Below are positions 32,691 through 42,495 of a stretch of DNA of 64,000 nucleotides, in pieces; the stretch's first letter is position 1; every line of letters starts with the position of its first letter. The translations under genes were made by a program, and so were the position numbers. The stretch comes from Bacteroidales bacterium (GTDB lineage: Bacteria; Bacteroidota; Bacteroidia; Bacteroidales; UBA10428). A model generated the notes under the pieces. That model saw nothing but the letters and a program-made list of their open reading frames with translations. It was not told the origin of the DNA and did not search any database. The DNA lies in contig JAFGEO010000070.1 in NCBI GenBank assembly GCA_016931575.1, positions 28,618 through 92,617 of the forward strand, written 5' to 3'.

Positions 32691-35060
32691 ATGAAAAGAA
32701 TTTGCATTTTAGTTGCTTTCAGTTATGTTTTCATTAGTATACATGCCAACGACAGTGATTTTACCCAGACCGTCCGGGGCAGCGTTACCGATGCCATTAC
32801 CGGATATCCTCTGGTTGGTGCCACGGTGGTGATCCTCAATTCGGATCCGCTGGTGGGTACCGTAACCGATCCGGAGGGTTTTTTTGAACTGAACAGTGTA
32901 CCGGTTGGTCGGCAGTCGGTGGAAATCAGTTACGTGGGCTACCTGCCTTCAAGGATTGATAACCTTCTGCTGACAAGTGCAAAAGAAATGGTAATCAACA
33001 TTAAGCTTGAGGAAAGTGCACTTGAGGTGGATGAGGTAGTTGTCAGTGCAAAAAAGCGCAAGGACGCGACGATCAATGAGATGGCTATGGTTTCATCACG
33101 TACTTTCTCTGTTGAAGAAACCGAGCGTTTTGCCGGAAGCCTGGGAGACCCGGCACGTATGGTGGCCAACTATGCCGGGGTGATGACACAGAATGATTCA
33201 CGGAACGATATTATCATCCGTGGAAACTCACCCAGCGGCGTACTCTGGCGACTGGAAGGCATTGAGATTGCCAATCCGAACCATTTCGGTGCCCTGGGGA
33301 CAACCGGTGGACCAGTAAGTATGGTCAACAACAACCTGCTCACCAATTCCGACTTTCTCACCGGGGCTTTCCCTGCCGAATATGGCAATGCACTGGCAGG
33401 AGCTTTCGATCTGAACATCCGGTCCGGAAATGATGAGACCACTGAGTTTACGGGTCAGGTTGGATTTAATGGTTTCGAACTGGGAGCAGAAGGGCCTTTT
33501 TTCAGAACAAAAAATGGTGTTAATCCTTCCTATCTGATCAATTACCGCTATTCAACCCTTGCCGTTGTCAGTAAGCTGGGATTGGACATGGGAACCGGTT
33601 CTGCCGTTCCGGAATACCAGGATCTGACTTTCCTGGTGGATGTTCCCGCCACCAGGGCAGGTCGGTTTAAACTTTTTGGTCTGTGGGGGTTAAGCAATAT
33701 CCTGCTGATTGACTCGGTAGACAATGCGTATAACCAGGCTGGCGGTTCTACCCATTTTGGCAGCGACCTGGCTGTGTTGGGAATGACCCACACCTATTTT
33801 TTAACTGAAAAGATACGTATGAAAACAACGGCTTCGTATCAGCAAACTTCAGCGATCACCGAAGTTGACTCAGTGAATTTTAAAGAAGAGATTTACATTC
33901 CCTATTACCGTTCCCTGCAGGGTGAGAATAAACTTTCATTCTCCACTCAATTCAGGCATAAGATCAATGCAAAAAACAACTACAGCCTTGGGATGGTATA
34001 TGACAGGTATACTACCCTCTACCACGACAGTGCCTATATCTATGACCAGGATGAATTCCGCATTCTCACCGATACCGACGGCGACCTGGCCATGCTAAGG
34101 GGCTATGCCCAGTGGCAGCATAAATTCAACGATCAGCTTACCGCTTATGCGGGTGTTCATTCCCAGTACCTCGACCTGACTGAAGAGCTGGCTGTAGAAC
34201 CAAGGATGTCCCTGCGCTGGCAGCTGAGCCCAAAATCATCCCTGGACCTTGGATTCGGGATGCACAGCCAGATGCAGCCTAAAGCTGTATACTATCAGCA
34301 AGATTATGATCCTGATACCCATACCTATTCCCTGACCAATGAAGATGTTGAATTCACAAAAAGTATCCATTACGTCCTGGGGTACAACTACCTGTTTGCT
34401 CCCGATTTCAGAGTTAAAATGGAAGCCTATTACCAGGACCTGTACCGGGTACCCGTTGCTGAAAGTTTCCCTGAATATTCCATGCTGAATTCGGGTGATT
34501 TCTTTGGCATCTTTTCTTCCGGGAACCTGGTTAATGAAGGAACCGGTAAGAACTACGGACTGGAGCTTACCGTCGAGAAATTCCTTAGCAAAAACTACTA
34601 CCTGCTGTTTACCGGGTCTGTTTTTGATTCGAAATACACAGGATATGATGGCATTGAGCGCAATACTGCCTACAACGGAAATTATGTTTTCAACTGCCTG
34701 GCCGGATACGAAAAAAAATTGAGCGATAAGATGATGCTGACCTTCGATGTGAAAGGGGTTTATGCCGGTGGGAAGCGCTATGTACCCTATGACTGGGAGC
34801 AGTCGCAGATCGAGCAGATCGAAGTCTACGACTGGGATCATGCCTACGAAGAACGTTATGCCGACTATTTCCGGGTGGACCTCAGAATCGGGTTTAAGCT
34901 GAATGGGAAACGAATGAGCCAGGAGTGGGGGCTCGACCTTCAGAACATTACAAACCATTTGAATATCTTCAGTCAGGGCTATGATGTGGCCACCGGTGAG
35001 ACTACCCCGGTTCCCCAGCAGGGCTTCATACCGATGATGCTTTACAGAATAAATTTCTGA
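32691..35060 (+). CDS. TonB-dependent receptor with carboxypeptidase-regulatory-like N-domain
   Basis: The 789-residue outer-membrane protein has a signal peptide ('RICILVAFSYVFISIHA') and a beta-sandwich CarboxypepD_reg-like domain at about residues 25-110 ('VRGSVTDAITGYPLVGATVV', 'VSYVGYLPS'-type). A plug domain follows ('RNDIIIRGNSPSGVLWRLEG' and 'NPNHFGALGTTGGPVSMVNN'), then a 22-strand barrel ending in '...YRINF' with an aromatic terminus. It imports a scarce ligand such as a siderophore, vitamin or oligosaccharide with TonB energy; no SusD partner is adjacent. The upstream frame is open, but the ATG at 32691 precedes the signal peptide. Confidence 0.92.
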   Translation: MKRICILVAFSYVFISIHANDSDFTQTVRGSVTDAITGYPLVGATVVILNSDPLVGTVTDPEGFFELNSVPVGRQSVEISYVGYLPSRIDNLLLTSAKEMVINIKLEESALEVDEVVVSAKKRKDATINEMAMVSSRTFSVEETERFAGSLGDPARMVANYAGVMTQNDSRNDIIIRGNSPSGVLWRLEGIEIANPNHFGALGTTGGPVSMVNNNLLTNSDFLTGAFPAEYGNALAGAFDLNIRSGNDETTEFTGQVGFNGFELGAEGPFFRTKNGVNPSYLINYRYSTLAVVSKLGLDMGTGSAVPEYQDLTFLVDVPATRAGRFKLFGLWGLSNILLIDSVDNAYNQAGGSTHFGSDLAVLGMTHTYFLTEKIRMKTTASYQQTSAITEVDSVNFKEEIYIPYYRSLQGENKLSFSTQFRHKINAKNNYSLGMVYDRYTTLYHDSAYIYDQDEFRILTDTDGDLAMLRGYAQWQHKFNDQLTAYAGVHSQYLDLTEELAVEPRMSLRWQLSPKSSLDLGFGMHSQMQPKAVYYQQDYDPDTHTYSLTNEDVEFTKSIHYVLGYNYLFAPDFRVKMEAYYQDLYRVPVAESFPEYSMLNSGDFFGIFSSGNLVNEGTGKNYGLELTVEKFLSKNYYLLFTGSVFDSKYTGYDGIERNTAYNGNYVFNCLAGYEKKLSDKMMLTFDVKGVYAGGKRYVPYDWEQSQIEQIEVYDWDHAYEERYADYFRVDLRIGFKLNGKRMSQEWGLDLQNITNHLNIFSQGYDVATGETTPVPQQGFIPMMLYRINF

Positions 35061-35138
35061 TATTGGCATGATCCAATGGTACTGATGAAAGAGCCCCGGT
35101 AAAGTAAACATGCATATTGTTTTTTATCCCCGGAGTGG

Positions 35139-35183
35139 CTGTGCCCCTAAGCCTGATCTTTGGTTGGGGGCACAGTATTTTTT
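35139..35183 (+). terminator. Strong terminator after the TonB receptor gene
   Basis: CTGTGCCCC (35139-35147) and GGGGCACAG (35167-35175) form a perfect 9-bp stem, followed by TATTTTTT. It lies 78 bp after the TonB receptor stop codon. Confidence 0.85.
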
Positions 35184-35294
35184 GGGGTTTTCAGGCCTGA
35201 TGATGAACTTTACCTGTCTGTTGTCCTCACCAACTGATTACTCTCCTGATCACAGCCATTCATGAAGCCGTGCTGGTTTACAGACAATGCGTAT

Positions 35295-36020
35295 TTAGAG
35301 GCTGTATTTTCCCAGCTGCTGGTAGAAATCGTCTTTGAAATGGTTCCCGATGGGGATGTATTTATTACCAAAGATGATCCGGTTGTTTTCAATCTTTTCG
35401 ATTTTTGCCAGTGCCACAATAAAAGATTTATGGATCCTGATAAACTGATCCTCAGGCAGCCGCGACTCAATATTTTTCATGGTGTTTTTCGTCATGACAG
35501 TTTTGCCGGGCATATGAATCCGTATGTAATCTTTCAGGCCTTCAATGAACTGGATATCAGATAGGTTGATCTTAAGGGTGCTGTACTCGGATTTAACCAG
35601 CAGGTAGTCTGAAGCAGCAACAGGTTTTTCCGGCTCCGGCGCCAACTCAGTTGTTTTACCCTTACGAAGGGTGTGTAGTTCGTAGGCTTTATTGACTGCC
35701 TTCATAAACCTTTCAAAGGGGATGGGCTTGATGAGGTAATCTACGGCACTCAGCTCAAAACCTTCCAGTGCATGTTCACTGAAGGCTGTGGTAAAGATAA
35801 TCAGCGGGGGATCGGAAAGGGTTTTCATGAATTCCAGCCCGGTAATATTTGGCATCTGGATATCAATAAAGACCAGGTCCACAGCATGCATATGGATCAT
35901 TTCAAAAGCTTCCAGGGGATTGGTATATGTAGCTTTCAGCTCCAGGAAACCAACTTTTGAGCAAAAATCCCGGATTATTTCCAGTGCAAGGGGTTCATCA
36001 TCTATCGCTATGCATCTCAT
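35295..36020 (-). CDS. LytTR-family response regulator
   Basis: The 241-residue protein has an N-terminal receiver domain (Asp7-Asp8, phospho-acceptor Asp53 in 'VFIDIQMPN', Lys in 'YLIKPIPFE') and a C-terminal LytTR DNA-binding domain at about residues 140-240 ('YLLVKSEYSTLKINLSDIQF', 'RIHKSFIVAL'). LytTR regulators bind short repeated sites and usually pair with LytS-type kinases. The kinase gene just upstream overlaps it by 4 bp (ATGA at 36017-36020), so they are translationally coupled. It is the last gene of a likely four-gene cluster with a TonB receptor and DUF4249 protein. Confidence 0.95.
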   Translation of the reverse strand: MRCIAIDDEPLALEIIRDFCSKVGFLELKATYTNPLEAFEMIHMHAVDLVFIDIQMPNITGLEFMKTLSDPPLIIFTTAFSEHALEGFELSAVDYLIKPIPFERFMKAVNKAYELHTLRKGKTTELAPEPEKPVAASDYLLVKSEYSTLKINLSDIQFIEGLKDYIRIHMPGKTVMTKNTMKNIESRLPEDQFIRIHKSFIVALAKIEKIENNRIIFGNKYIPIGNHFKDDFYQQLGKYSL

Positions 36021-37264
36021 TTTTTAAGTTTAAGCTCCAGATAAACTGTAAAAATGTTGTCCTTCTCAGAAATATTCAGCAGGTGGCTATCGGGGTATAA
36101 TAATTCCAGTCGCCGTTTCAGGTTTTTTATTCCCACCCCATAGTCTTTCCGGTCTGATTGTATTTTCGTCACAATAACGTTGGCAACTTTCAGGCAGAGG
36201 TGTTCATCTTCAATGTTAATGTCAATATTGATGAAGGATTCATTTACATTGTCTGTTCCATATTTAAAAGCATTTTCCAAAAGGGGAAGCAGAAGCAGAG
36301 GTTCGATCATATAATCTTCAGGCTCTCCTTGAGAATCAAAAGAAAGCTTCGTCTTTACAGTCAGCCGCAGCTTTTGCATTTCCACATAATCCTGCATGGT
36401 TTCCAATTCTTTTTTGAGGGCCACGGACGAATATTCTGAATCATAGATCACGTAACGCAGTATAGAAGAGAGCCTGAGGATCGCATCGGTAGTCAGTTTC
36501 GATTTTATCAGGGAAAGCGAATAAATGCTGTTTAGTGAATTAAAAAGGAAATGAGGATTGATCTGTTGTTTGAGAAAGGATAATTCGGTCCGAATCTTTT
36601 CCTTCTCGAGCTCGGAACGCTTTGTTTCATCCTCTCTTGATTTCATAACGAACCGTATGCTTATTGCCAACAGGTAGAAAAGCAGCATCCCCGAGGTATT
36701 CATGAGGATCCTTCCAACATTCAGTATCCTGAAGGCTTGCCTGTCCCGGCCGGGATAAGGTCTGAATTTTGAAGCTTGTTGCATTTGCGACCCGGGTTTA
36801 TGACCGGGACTGAATTCGTGGGATTCCTGCATCGGTGGCCCGGGATTCTGACCGGGACTGAACTCCCTGGGATCGCCGTCGGGATTGTAAGAGCCGGGTC
36901 CGTCATTGAATCCTTCACGTTCACGAGGCATAAATCCTGATGGAGGCTGACCCTGAAATTTCCCGGGCATTTGCGGACCCCTGCTCTCGAAATACTGGCT
37001 GATCACCAGCTCCTTTCCAATATAGGTAGCCGCAAGCAGGAGAAGGCTCAGAAGGATAAACAGAAGGTGTTTTTTCCTGAATAAAAAGGGAATGATAAAC
37101 AGATAGGTCACATAAAACAGCACCAAAAAACTTAGCCATGAGCTCAGGTGTATGATATCGAAGTCAATGCTGTAATTTTGTAAGAACAGAAAGTTAAGCG
37201 AGAATGCAATGAGCCATGCAACAAGATGAATACTAATTCTTTTATACAAGGCGGCGCGTTTCAT
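36017..37264 (-). CDS. LytS/YehU-type sensor histidine kinase
   Basis: The 415-residue protein has four hydrophobic helices (about residues 11-30, 42-62, 67-86 and 186-206) and a HisKA-like 'His_kinase' domain with phospho-acceptor His238 in 'QQINPHFLFNSLNS'. An HATPase at about 325-410 has 'LLLLPLLENAFKYG' and 'DYGVGIKNLKRRL'. The region between helices 3 and 4 (about 93-180) is long, Pro/Gly/Met-rich, and includes a near-exact 16-residue tandem duplication ('EFSPGQNPG...' and 'EFSPGHKPG...'). This loop is presumably extracytoplasmic and may be the sensing part. It forms a two-component pair with the LytTR regulator. Confidence 0.93.
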   Translation of the reverse strand: MKRAALYKRISIHLVAWLIAFSLNFLFLQNYSIDFDIIHLSSWLSFLVLFYVTYLFIIPFLFRKKHLLFILLSLLLLAATYIGKELVISQYFESRGPQMPGKFQGQPPSGFMPREREGFNDGPGSYNPDGDPREFSPGQNPGPPMQESHEFSPGHKPGSQMQQASKFRPYPGRDRQAFRILNVGRILMNTSGMLLFYLLAISIRFVMKSREDETKRSELEKEKIRTELSFLKQQINPHFLFNSLNSIYSLSLIKSKLTTDAILRLSSILRYVIYDSEYSSVALKKELETMQDYVEMQKLRLTVKTKLSFDSQGEPEDYMIEPLLLLPLLENAFKYGTDNVNESFINIDINIEDEHLCLKVANVIVTKIQSDRKDYGVGIKNLKRRLELLYPDSHLLNISEKDNIFTVYLELKLKK

Positions 37265-37295
37265 AAGATGATTTAAACACTAAGTTATAATTAAT

Positions 37296-38087
37296 TCAGA
37301 TGACCTCAACAAAGAGTGTATCCGAATTGATACCCGTAAAAATTCCCAGTCCGTTTTCAACATTGGAGGGGGGTGCGGTTATATCCAGAGAGCTTCGGCT
37401 GAGTTGTTCATACAGGGCAGCATATTCTGAATTCAGGTGGTACAGAATGATCCGGTGGGTGCCATAGTACATAAAGGTTTGTGCATCAAGTTCCGTTTCA
37501 CTTCCCTGGGTTGGAACATTTCGAAATTTCCTGACCGGACGGTCGGTATTGCTGTCGATAAGCTCAAGCGTATTTTCAATATTTTCGACTACAATCATAT
37601 AATAGTCGCCCTCATCATTGCTCCATGAAAGCGTTATGGGATCCGGCATTTCCGGTTCTGTTCCCAGAGTGAAATGATCCATCGTGAAGGCTTCGATACT
37701 TGTATCCGATGCTTCAAAACTGACTGGTTTACTGGGGATGCTTGTACTGGCGGTTACCGTCTTATTATTGTATTCGAAGGTGAGGCAGTACCCGGTCCCG
37801 GTCTCAATGGCAACCGTGCTGTTCAGGTAGTAACCTTTGCCTGTATTTTCCAGTACCCAGGAGTTTGTACTATCGGAAAGAGTAACAAGCAGGGAATCGA
37901 GCACAACTGTGCTATCCGCATCGGAATTAAATACCAGCTGTTTAACGATTTTAACACAGACTTCCCCTCCAGGTTGCAGGTAACTTTCAACAACCGGTAC
38001 GTTGGTATCGGCAAGCTGTAATTCCAGTTTCTGACAGGAATTAAGCGCCATTATCAGGAGAAGGCTTATTATGCCGGTTTTCTTCAT
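37296..38087 (-). CDS. DUF4249 lipoprotein
   Basis: The 263-residue protein has a lipoprotein signal ('GIISLLLIMALNSCQKLEL', lipobox NSC) and the DUF4249 fold of two beta-sandwich domains: 'VPVVESYLQPGGEVCVKIVKQ', 'YYLNSTVAIETGTGYCLTFE', 'VTASTSIPSKPVSF' and 'PITLSWSNDEGDYYMIVVEN'. DUF4249 proteins always accompany a TonB-dependent receptor and are thought to be its surface-exposed lipoprotein partner. The start codon is 2 bp from the end of the receptor gene, so they are one operon. The role of the pair in ligand uptake is inferred from this pairing. Confidence 0.9.
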   Translation of the reverse strand: MKKTGIISLLLIMALNSCQKLELQLADTNVPVVESYLQPGGEVCVKIVKQLVFNSDADSTVVLDSLLVTLSDSTNSWVLENTGKGYYLNSTVAIETGTGYCLTFEYNNKTVTASTSIPSKPVSFEASDTSIEAFTMDHFTLGTEPEMPDPITLSWSNDEGDYYMIVVENIENTLELIDSNTDRPVRKFRNVPTQGSETELDAQTFMYYGTHRIILYHLNSEYAALYEQLSRSSLDITAPPSNVENGLGIFTGINSDTLFVEVI

Positions 38088-38089
38088 GT

Positions 38090-40921
38090 TTATTTCAGTT
38101 TAAAGGTCAGGCTGATATTTGGAGTAATACCCAGGTAGTAGACAGGGGTTTCAATAATCTCATCATCGACAATTTCATAGGTCATATACCAGATATTGCT
38201 CCGGTTGTAGAGGTTGAAGATGGATAATCCAAGGCTTGCTTTTGAACGGTTGGGCAGGGTGAAATTATAGGTGGCAGATACATCCATACGATGATAGTCA
38301 GGCAGGCGGTTGCCATTTTTAACCGAGACATTGATATAATCTGCTGTATTCCCATCCAGCAATGTCAGCTGATAGCCTCCTTCGGGAGCTGTATAGGGCT
38401 TTCCGGAAGCATAGATCCAGTTTGCTCCGAAGTTCCACCTGTGCCATTTATAAGTTGCCACCGTTTTAAATTCGTTCCTGACATCGTGGGCGGCATAGAA
38501 ATCGTAGTTACCAAAGGCCGGGATATTATTCGTAACCTGCGAAATGGTGTAGCCTATCCATCCGGTAAAGTCACCGGCCTTTTTTTGGATCAGGAAGTCT
38601 ATACCCCTTGAAATTCCGGTGCCCGTGAAGAAATTTTCCGAATAATCGATACTCTCTGAACTTTCGTTCGGACGGCCGGGTCCGCCATCGCGTGTGTTTT
38701 CATACCGGAGTGAGTATTCCGTGACATTATCCAATTCTTTATAGAATGCTTCTATGTCGAGGAGGAAAGCATTGGTTTCATAGGAAAATCCGGCAATAAC
38801 CTGGTTTGACGAGCTTACAGGAAGCAGATCATCATCCGAGAGCACCCAGAAATCGACGCTTCCCTGCGTGATATCTTCGCGGATCACCCGTTTGGCAAAC
38901 TGATAGTATTTTCCGGCAGCAGCCTTCAGTTTAAACCGCTCACTCAGGGAGTAGATCATGTTGATGCGCGGCTCATAATAGAATTTATTGGTCTCGCTGA
39001 AATAATTCAGGCGTAAGCCAGGCGTAATGACCATTTTATTGGACAGAAGGGATATTCCATCCTGAAGATATGCCGAGTACAACTGGCCGTTGCTCGTGCG
39101 GTTGACGACAGTAAGCGTATCATTTTGTATATAATTGTAGTCTACATCGATGTGGGAAGCCTGGAAGCCGAATTCCAGCTGCTGATTTTCGAAAAGTTTG
39201 TATTCGAAGTCGGATTTTACCGAGATGTCTTTCAGGTCGTTATCCTCGTTGATCCCCCGTGAAATGCTGGTTTCCTCTTCATCGCCCCTGACAAAGGATC
39301 CTGAAGTAGAGCGGACACGTGAGCTGTAGTAGTTTGAGTAACTTAGCAGGCTGTTCATATAAAAGCGCTCGGACAGTTGCCTGGACCATTTCAGGGATGC
39401 CCCGGTGTTACCCCAGTTGGTTTCGTCGATCATTTCCATGTCCATGGAAAAACTTTCGCCACCCGGAAACCCCTGGGGTACCTGAGGACTTATTGAATTA
39501 TCCAGATCGTCTTTACCATTGTAAATGCTGAAGGAGAAGATATCCTTGTCATTGGGGCGCCAGGTTATCTTTCCGTTGAGATCGTAAAAGTACGATTTTG
39601 TCTCCTGAGCGGTAGATTGTCCGAAACGGCCCATGCCTCCCATTGGCACCTCATTATCTTCGGTAAACTGATCGAATATCTTAGTATACAGGGGACTTTT
39701 CCAACTGCGGCGACCTGCCAGTGTTACGGTCATTTTTTCATTAACAGGAAACTCAACGAATCCGCTGACAGACATCATACTTAAATCCACCGCGCCATTA
39801 AGGGATTTTTGGTTTCCGTCTTTTCCTGTTATTTCGACCACACTGGCAAGCCGGCCGCCCCACTTGGCATCAAAACCACCCTTATAAAGCTGAATATCTT
39901 TAATAGCATGGCTGTTGAATGCACTGAAAAAACCAAACATATGCTCTACGTTATACACGGTAAAGCCATCATACTGAACCAACACCTGATCGGGTGTGCC
40001 ACCACGAACATACAAACCTGATGAGTTCTCGTTTGCAGCACTGATTCCCGGCATCAGCTGGAAAGACCGGAGCATGTCTTTTTCCCCCAGGTTGGGGATA
40101 TAATCCAGCTTAATGGGGGACATTTTTATCATACTGGTCTGAACCCCACTCACCTGCAGGATATCCTGCTTTTCACCCTTGACGATAACCTCTTCAAGAC
40201 CAATAGCCTCAGGTTCCATTTGAATAATAAGTTCCTGTGTTTTTGTATCGGGTGTCAGATAGATCTTTTTTGGCTGATATCCCAGGTAGCTGAAGAGGAT
40301 GGTGGAAGTATCCGTGGGGACCTTGAGCAAGGAAAAATAACCGTCGACATTGGATGTGGTGCCGGTCTTTGAACTAACCGGCATAATGGCCACAAAGGGT
40401 AGGGATTCCCGGGTTTTTTTGTCGATGACTGTTCCTGATATGGGGAAGTTGAATTTCTTTGGACCGCCGGTATACGTTTTAATTTCCTGGATTGAGGATT
40501 GTTCCAGTGTGAACCAGCGGTCAACGATGTGGATCACACTGTCTTCAGGGCTCATATAGAATTTTAGCTGGTTGTCTTTACAGACCTGATCCAGGAACAT
40601 TCCCAATGGTTTATTGATTATCCTGTTTTTAAATTCAATCCTTGCCAGCCGTTCAGCATCGTATTTAAATTTCAGGTTCTGTTCCCCGGAGATCTTCATT
40701 AATACTTCATCAAGGTTGCAGCACATCCATCCATCCAGCCTGGTTTGTGCATATTCCTTTGTGAGTTTATACTGCCCGTATACCTCGCCGGAAGTGCCGG
40801 ACAATATGAAGAATATGATCATCAGAACTAAAAATGCCAAATGGCCGGAACGAAAGCTTTTTATCCGATATGACGTTTCCCGGCTATTTTGGCATGTAAG
40901 CCAATATAAAATTCCTGACAT
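38090..40921 (-). CDS. TonB-dependent receptor with STN and carboxypeptidase-like N-domains
   Basis: The 943-residue protein has a long cytoplasmic lead (about 28 residues) before a signal anchor ('LAFLVLMIIFFILSG'), then an STN-like secretin/TonB short domain ('LDEVLMKISGEQNLKFKYDA'). A CarboxypepD_reg-like domain follows ('ISGTVIDKKTRESLPFVAIM'), then a plug ('DKDLLRSFQLMPGISAANEN'-like, here 'EKDMLRSFQLMPGISAANEN', 'GLYVRGGTPDQVLVQYDG'). The barrel follows and ends 'SLTFKLK'. STN domains let a receptor signal through an anti-sigma factor; none is adjacent here, and the neighbouring LytTR system may take that role (inference). An upstream in-frame TTG at 40927 is possible. Confidence 0.92.
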   Translation of the reverse strand: MSGILYWLTCQNSRETSYRIKSFRSGHLAFLVLMIIFFILSGTSGEVYGQYKLTKEYAQTRLDGWMCCNLDEVLMKISGEQNLKFKYDAERLARIEFKNRIINKPLGMFLDQVCKDNQLKFYMSPEDSVIHIVDRWFTLEQSSIQEIKTYTGGPKKFNFPISGTVIDKKTRESLPFVAIMPVSSKTGTTSNVDGYFSLLKVPTDTSTILFSYLGYQPKKIYLTPDTKTQELIIQMEPEAIGLEEVIVKGEKQDILQVSGVQTSMIKMSPIKLDYIPNLGEKDMLRSFQLMPGISAANENSSGLYVRGGTPDQVLVQYDGFTVYNVEHMFGFFSAFNSHAIKDIQLYKGGFDAKWGGRLASVVEITGKDGNQKSLNGAVDLSMMSVSGFVEFPVNEKMTVTLAGRRSWKSPLYTKIFDQFTEDNEVPMGGMGRFGQSTAQETKSYFYDLNGKITWRPNDKDIFSFSIYNGKDDLDNSISPQVPQGFPGGESFSMDMEMIDETNWGNTGASLKWSRQLSERFYMNSLLSYSNYYSSRVRSTSGSFVRGDEEETSISRGINEDNDLKDISVKSDFEYKLFENQQLEFGFQASHIDVDYNYIQNDTLTVVNRTSNGQLYSAYLQDGISLLSNKMVITPGLRLNYFSETNKFYYEPRINMIYSLSERFKLKAAAGKYYQFAKRVIREDITQGSVDFWVLSDDDLLPVSSSNQVIAGFSYETNAFLLDIEAFYKELDNVTEYSLRYENTRDGGPGRPNESSESIDYSENFFTGTGISRGIDFLIQKKAGDFTGWIGYTISQVTNNIPAFGNYDFYAAHDVRNEFKTVATYKWHRWNFGANWIYASGKPYTAPEGGYQLTLLDGNTADYINVSVKNGNRLPDYHRMDVSATYNFTLPNRSKASLGLSIFNLYNRSNIWYMTYEIVDDEIIETPVYYLGITPNISLTFKLK

Positions 40922-41228
40922 ATTCAATTTTTTTGTGAGCTTCGGAACGGCACGTAAACAAATGATCAGAAGTCTCTGGTGTAATTACAACAAAATCGGT
41001 TGGTGTAGGTGGGGCGAAGATATCCTGACGGTTGAAGAGGACAAAAAGGAGTAGACCAAAGCGATAATTCAGTAGACAAAAAGGCCCGGACCATAGGAGG
41101 GAGATACCCTTCATTCTTTGGATCTCCATGATGCCGTGCAAGGCTCTGACGAAAAACAGGCGGGATCGATTTAATCGTTCTTTTTTATTAATTTACAAAC
41201 GATTACTAAGTCATTCAAATTTCAGAGC
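40922..41228. other. Intergenic region, no feature seen
   Basis: About 300 bases lie between the divergent TonB receptor and antiporter genes. I see no convincing gene, hairpin or consensus promoter. Frames that run through it start or end without codon bias. Confidence 0.5.
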
Positions 41229-42401
41229 ATGCTTGCGGTAGTAAATATTGATCCTCTCATGTCGAAATTCGTGTTACTTTCCCTGATTATCATTGCTGTA
41301 GGGATGGTATTAAGGATCCTCAGGCAACCCAGTATGATTACCTATATCCTGGTAGGGGTAGTGGTGGGCCCCTTTGGTTTAAAACTGATCGCGGATGAGG
41401 CACTGATCTCGAACCTGGGATCCATGGGACTGGTATTGTTACTCTTTTTCATTGGAATGGAAATACATCTCCCCGACCTGATTGCCAACTGGAAAGTGTC
41501 CGTATTTGGGACCTTGCTGCAGGTACTGATAAGTGTTTCGATTACCTGGTTGATAGGGTATTTTTTCGGATGGGCAATCAGCCAGGTCATTGTACTGGGA
41601 TTTGTATTGAGCCTGAGCAGTACCGCAGTAATTGTTAAAATGCTTGAAGAACGTCAGGAGCTTGGAACACGGGCGGGGAGGTATGTCCTGGGTATTCTTT
41701 TAGTGCAGGATATCCTGATCGTACCCATGTTAATCATTATAGGGTATCTTGGGGGACACAGACCTGATGGTATTGAGCTGGTGAAGCAGCTGGCCGGAGG
41801 ATTTCTGATTATTGGTATCATCCTGTATGTACTCTGGAAGAAGGAAATCAAAATTCCCTTTCAGAAAATTTTCATCGTTGATAAGGAGCTACAGGTATTC
41901 CTGGCATTTATCCTTTGTTTCGGATTTTCTATGCTTACAGCCTGGTTTGGCCTTTCAGCGGCCCTTGGGGCTTTTGTTGCCGGTATCGTGGTTTCTTCAG
42001 TACGATCTACCCGATGGGTCAGCGAGAGCCTGCATGCTTTCAAAATTCTTTTCGTTGCGCTTTTCTTTGTTTCTGTGGGAATGCTGATCAATTTGCAGTT
42101 TATCCGGGAAAACCTGGGCACCATCGTGCTTCTTGTTTCCCTGATATTTGTATTAAACAATGCCATCAATGTACTGGCCCTGCGATCCTTCTGCAAGGAC
42201 TGGAAAGTAAGCCTGTATGCAGGATCGCTCCTTGCCCAGGTGGGGGAGTTCAGTTTTATCCTTAGCTCCATGGCCTATTTTTCGGGAATTATCGGGGACT
42301 TTGTATACCAGCTTACGATCAGCATCATCGCGCTGAGCCTGTTCCTGAGTCCGTTTTATATCAACCTGATCCGATGGTCAACCGGGATAAAAAAACACTA
42401 G
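41229..42401 (+). CDS. CPA2-family monovalent cation/proton antiporter
   Basis: The 390-residue integral membrane protein has about 12-13 hydrophobic helices. 'ITYILVGVVVGPFGL', 'LGLVLLLFFIGMEI', 'VLGFVLSLSSTAVIVKMLEE' and 'GLSAALGAFVAGIVVSS' match the KefB/KefC and YbaL group of CPA2 antiporters. Those exchange K+ or Na+ for H+ across the inner membrane. Family members often have a C-terminal TrkA-N (RCK) domain of 150-200 residues; it is missing here, so this is the short form. It is monocistronic, and rtcB follows on the same strand after 94 bp. Confidence 0.9.
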   Translation: MLAVVNIDPLMSKFVLLSLIIIAVGMVLRILRQPSMITYILVGVVVGPFGLKLIADEALISNLGSMGLVLLLFFIGMEIHLPDLIANWKVSVFGTLLQVLISVSITWLIGYFFGWAISQVIVLGFVLSLSSTAVIVKMLEERQELGTRAGRYVLGILLVQDILIVPMLIIIGYLGGHRPDGIELVKQLAGGFLIIGIILYVLWKKEIKIPFQKIFIVDKELQVFLAFILCFGFSMLTAWFGLSAALGAFVAGIVVSSVRSTRWVSESLHAFKILFVALFFVSVGMLINLQFIRENLGTIVLLVSLIFVLNNAINVLALRSFCKDWKVSLYAGSLLAQVGEFSFILSSMAYFSGIIGDFVYQLTISIIALSLFLSPFYINLIRWSTGIKKH

Positions 42402-42495
42402 GGCAACCGGCTGTTCTTCAAACAACATTCCTTGAATCACTACGTCACCTGCTTCGTGTTTTATTCCCTAACTTTGAAAATATTGAGTATCGCTC

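Noticed and set aside
34236..35111. Long open frame (291 codons) on the minus strand
   Set aside because: It lies antisense within the TonB receptor gene, whose codon use and motifs are clear; the antisense frame has no recognisable domain.
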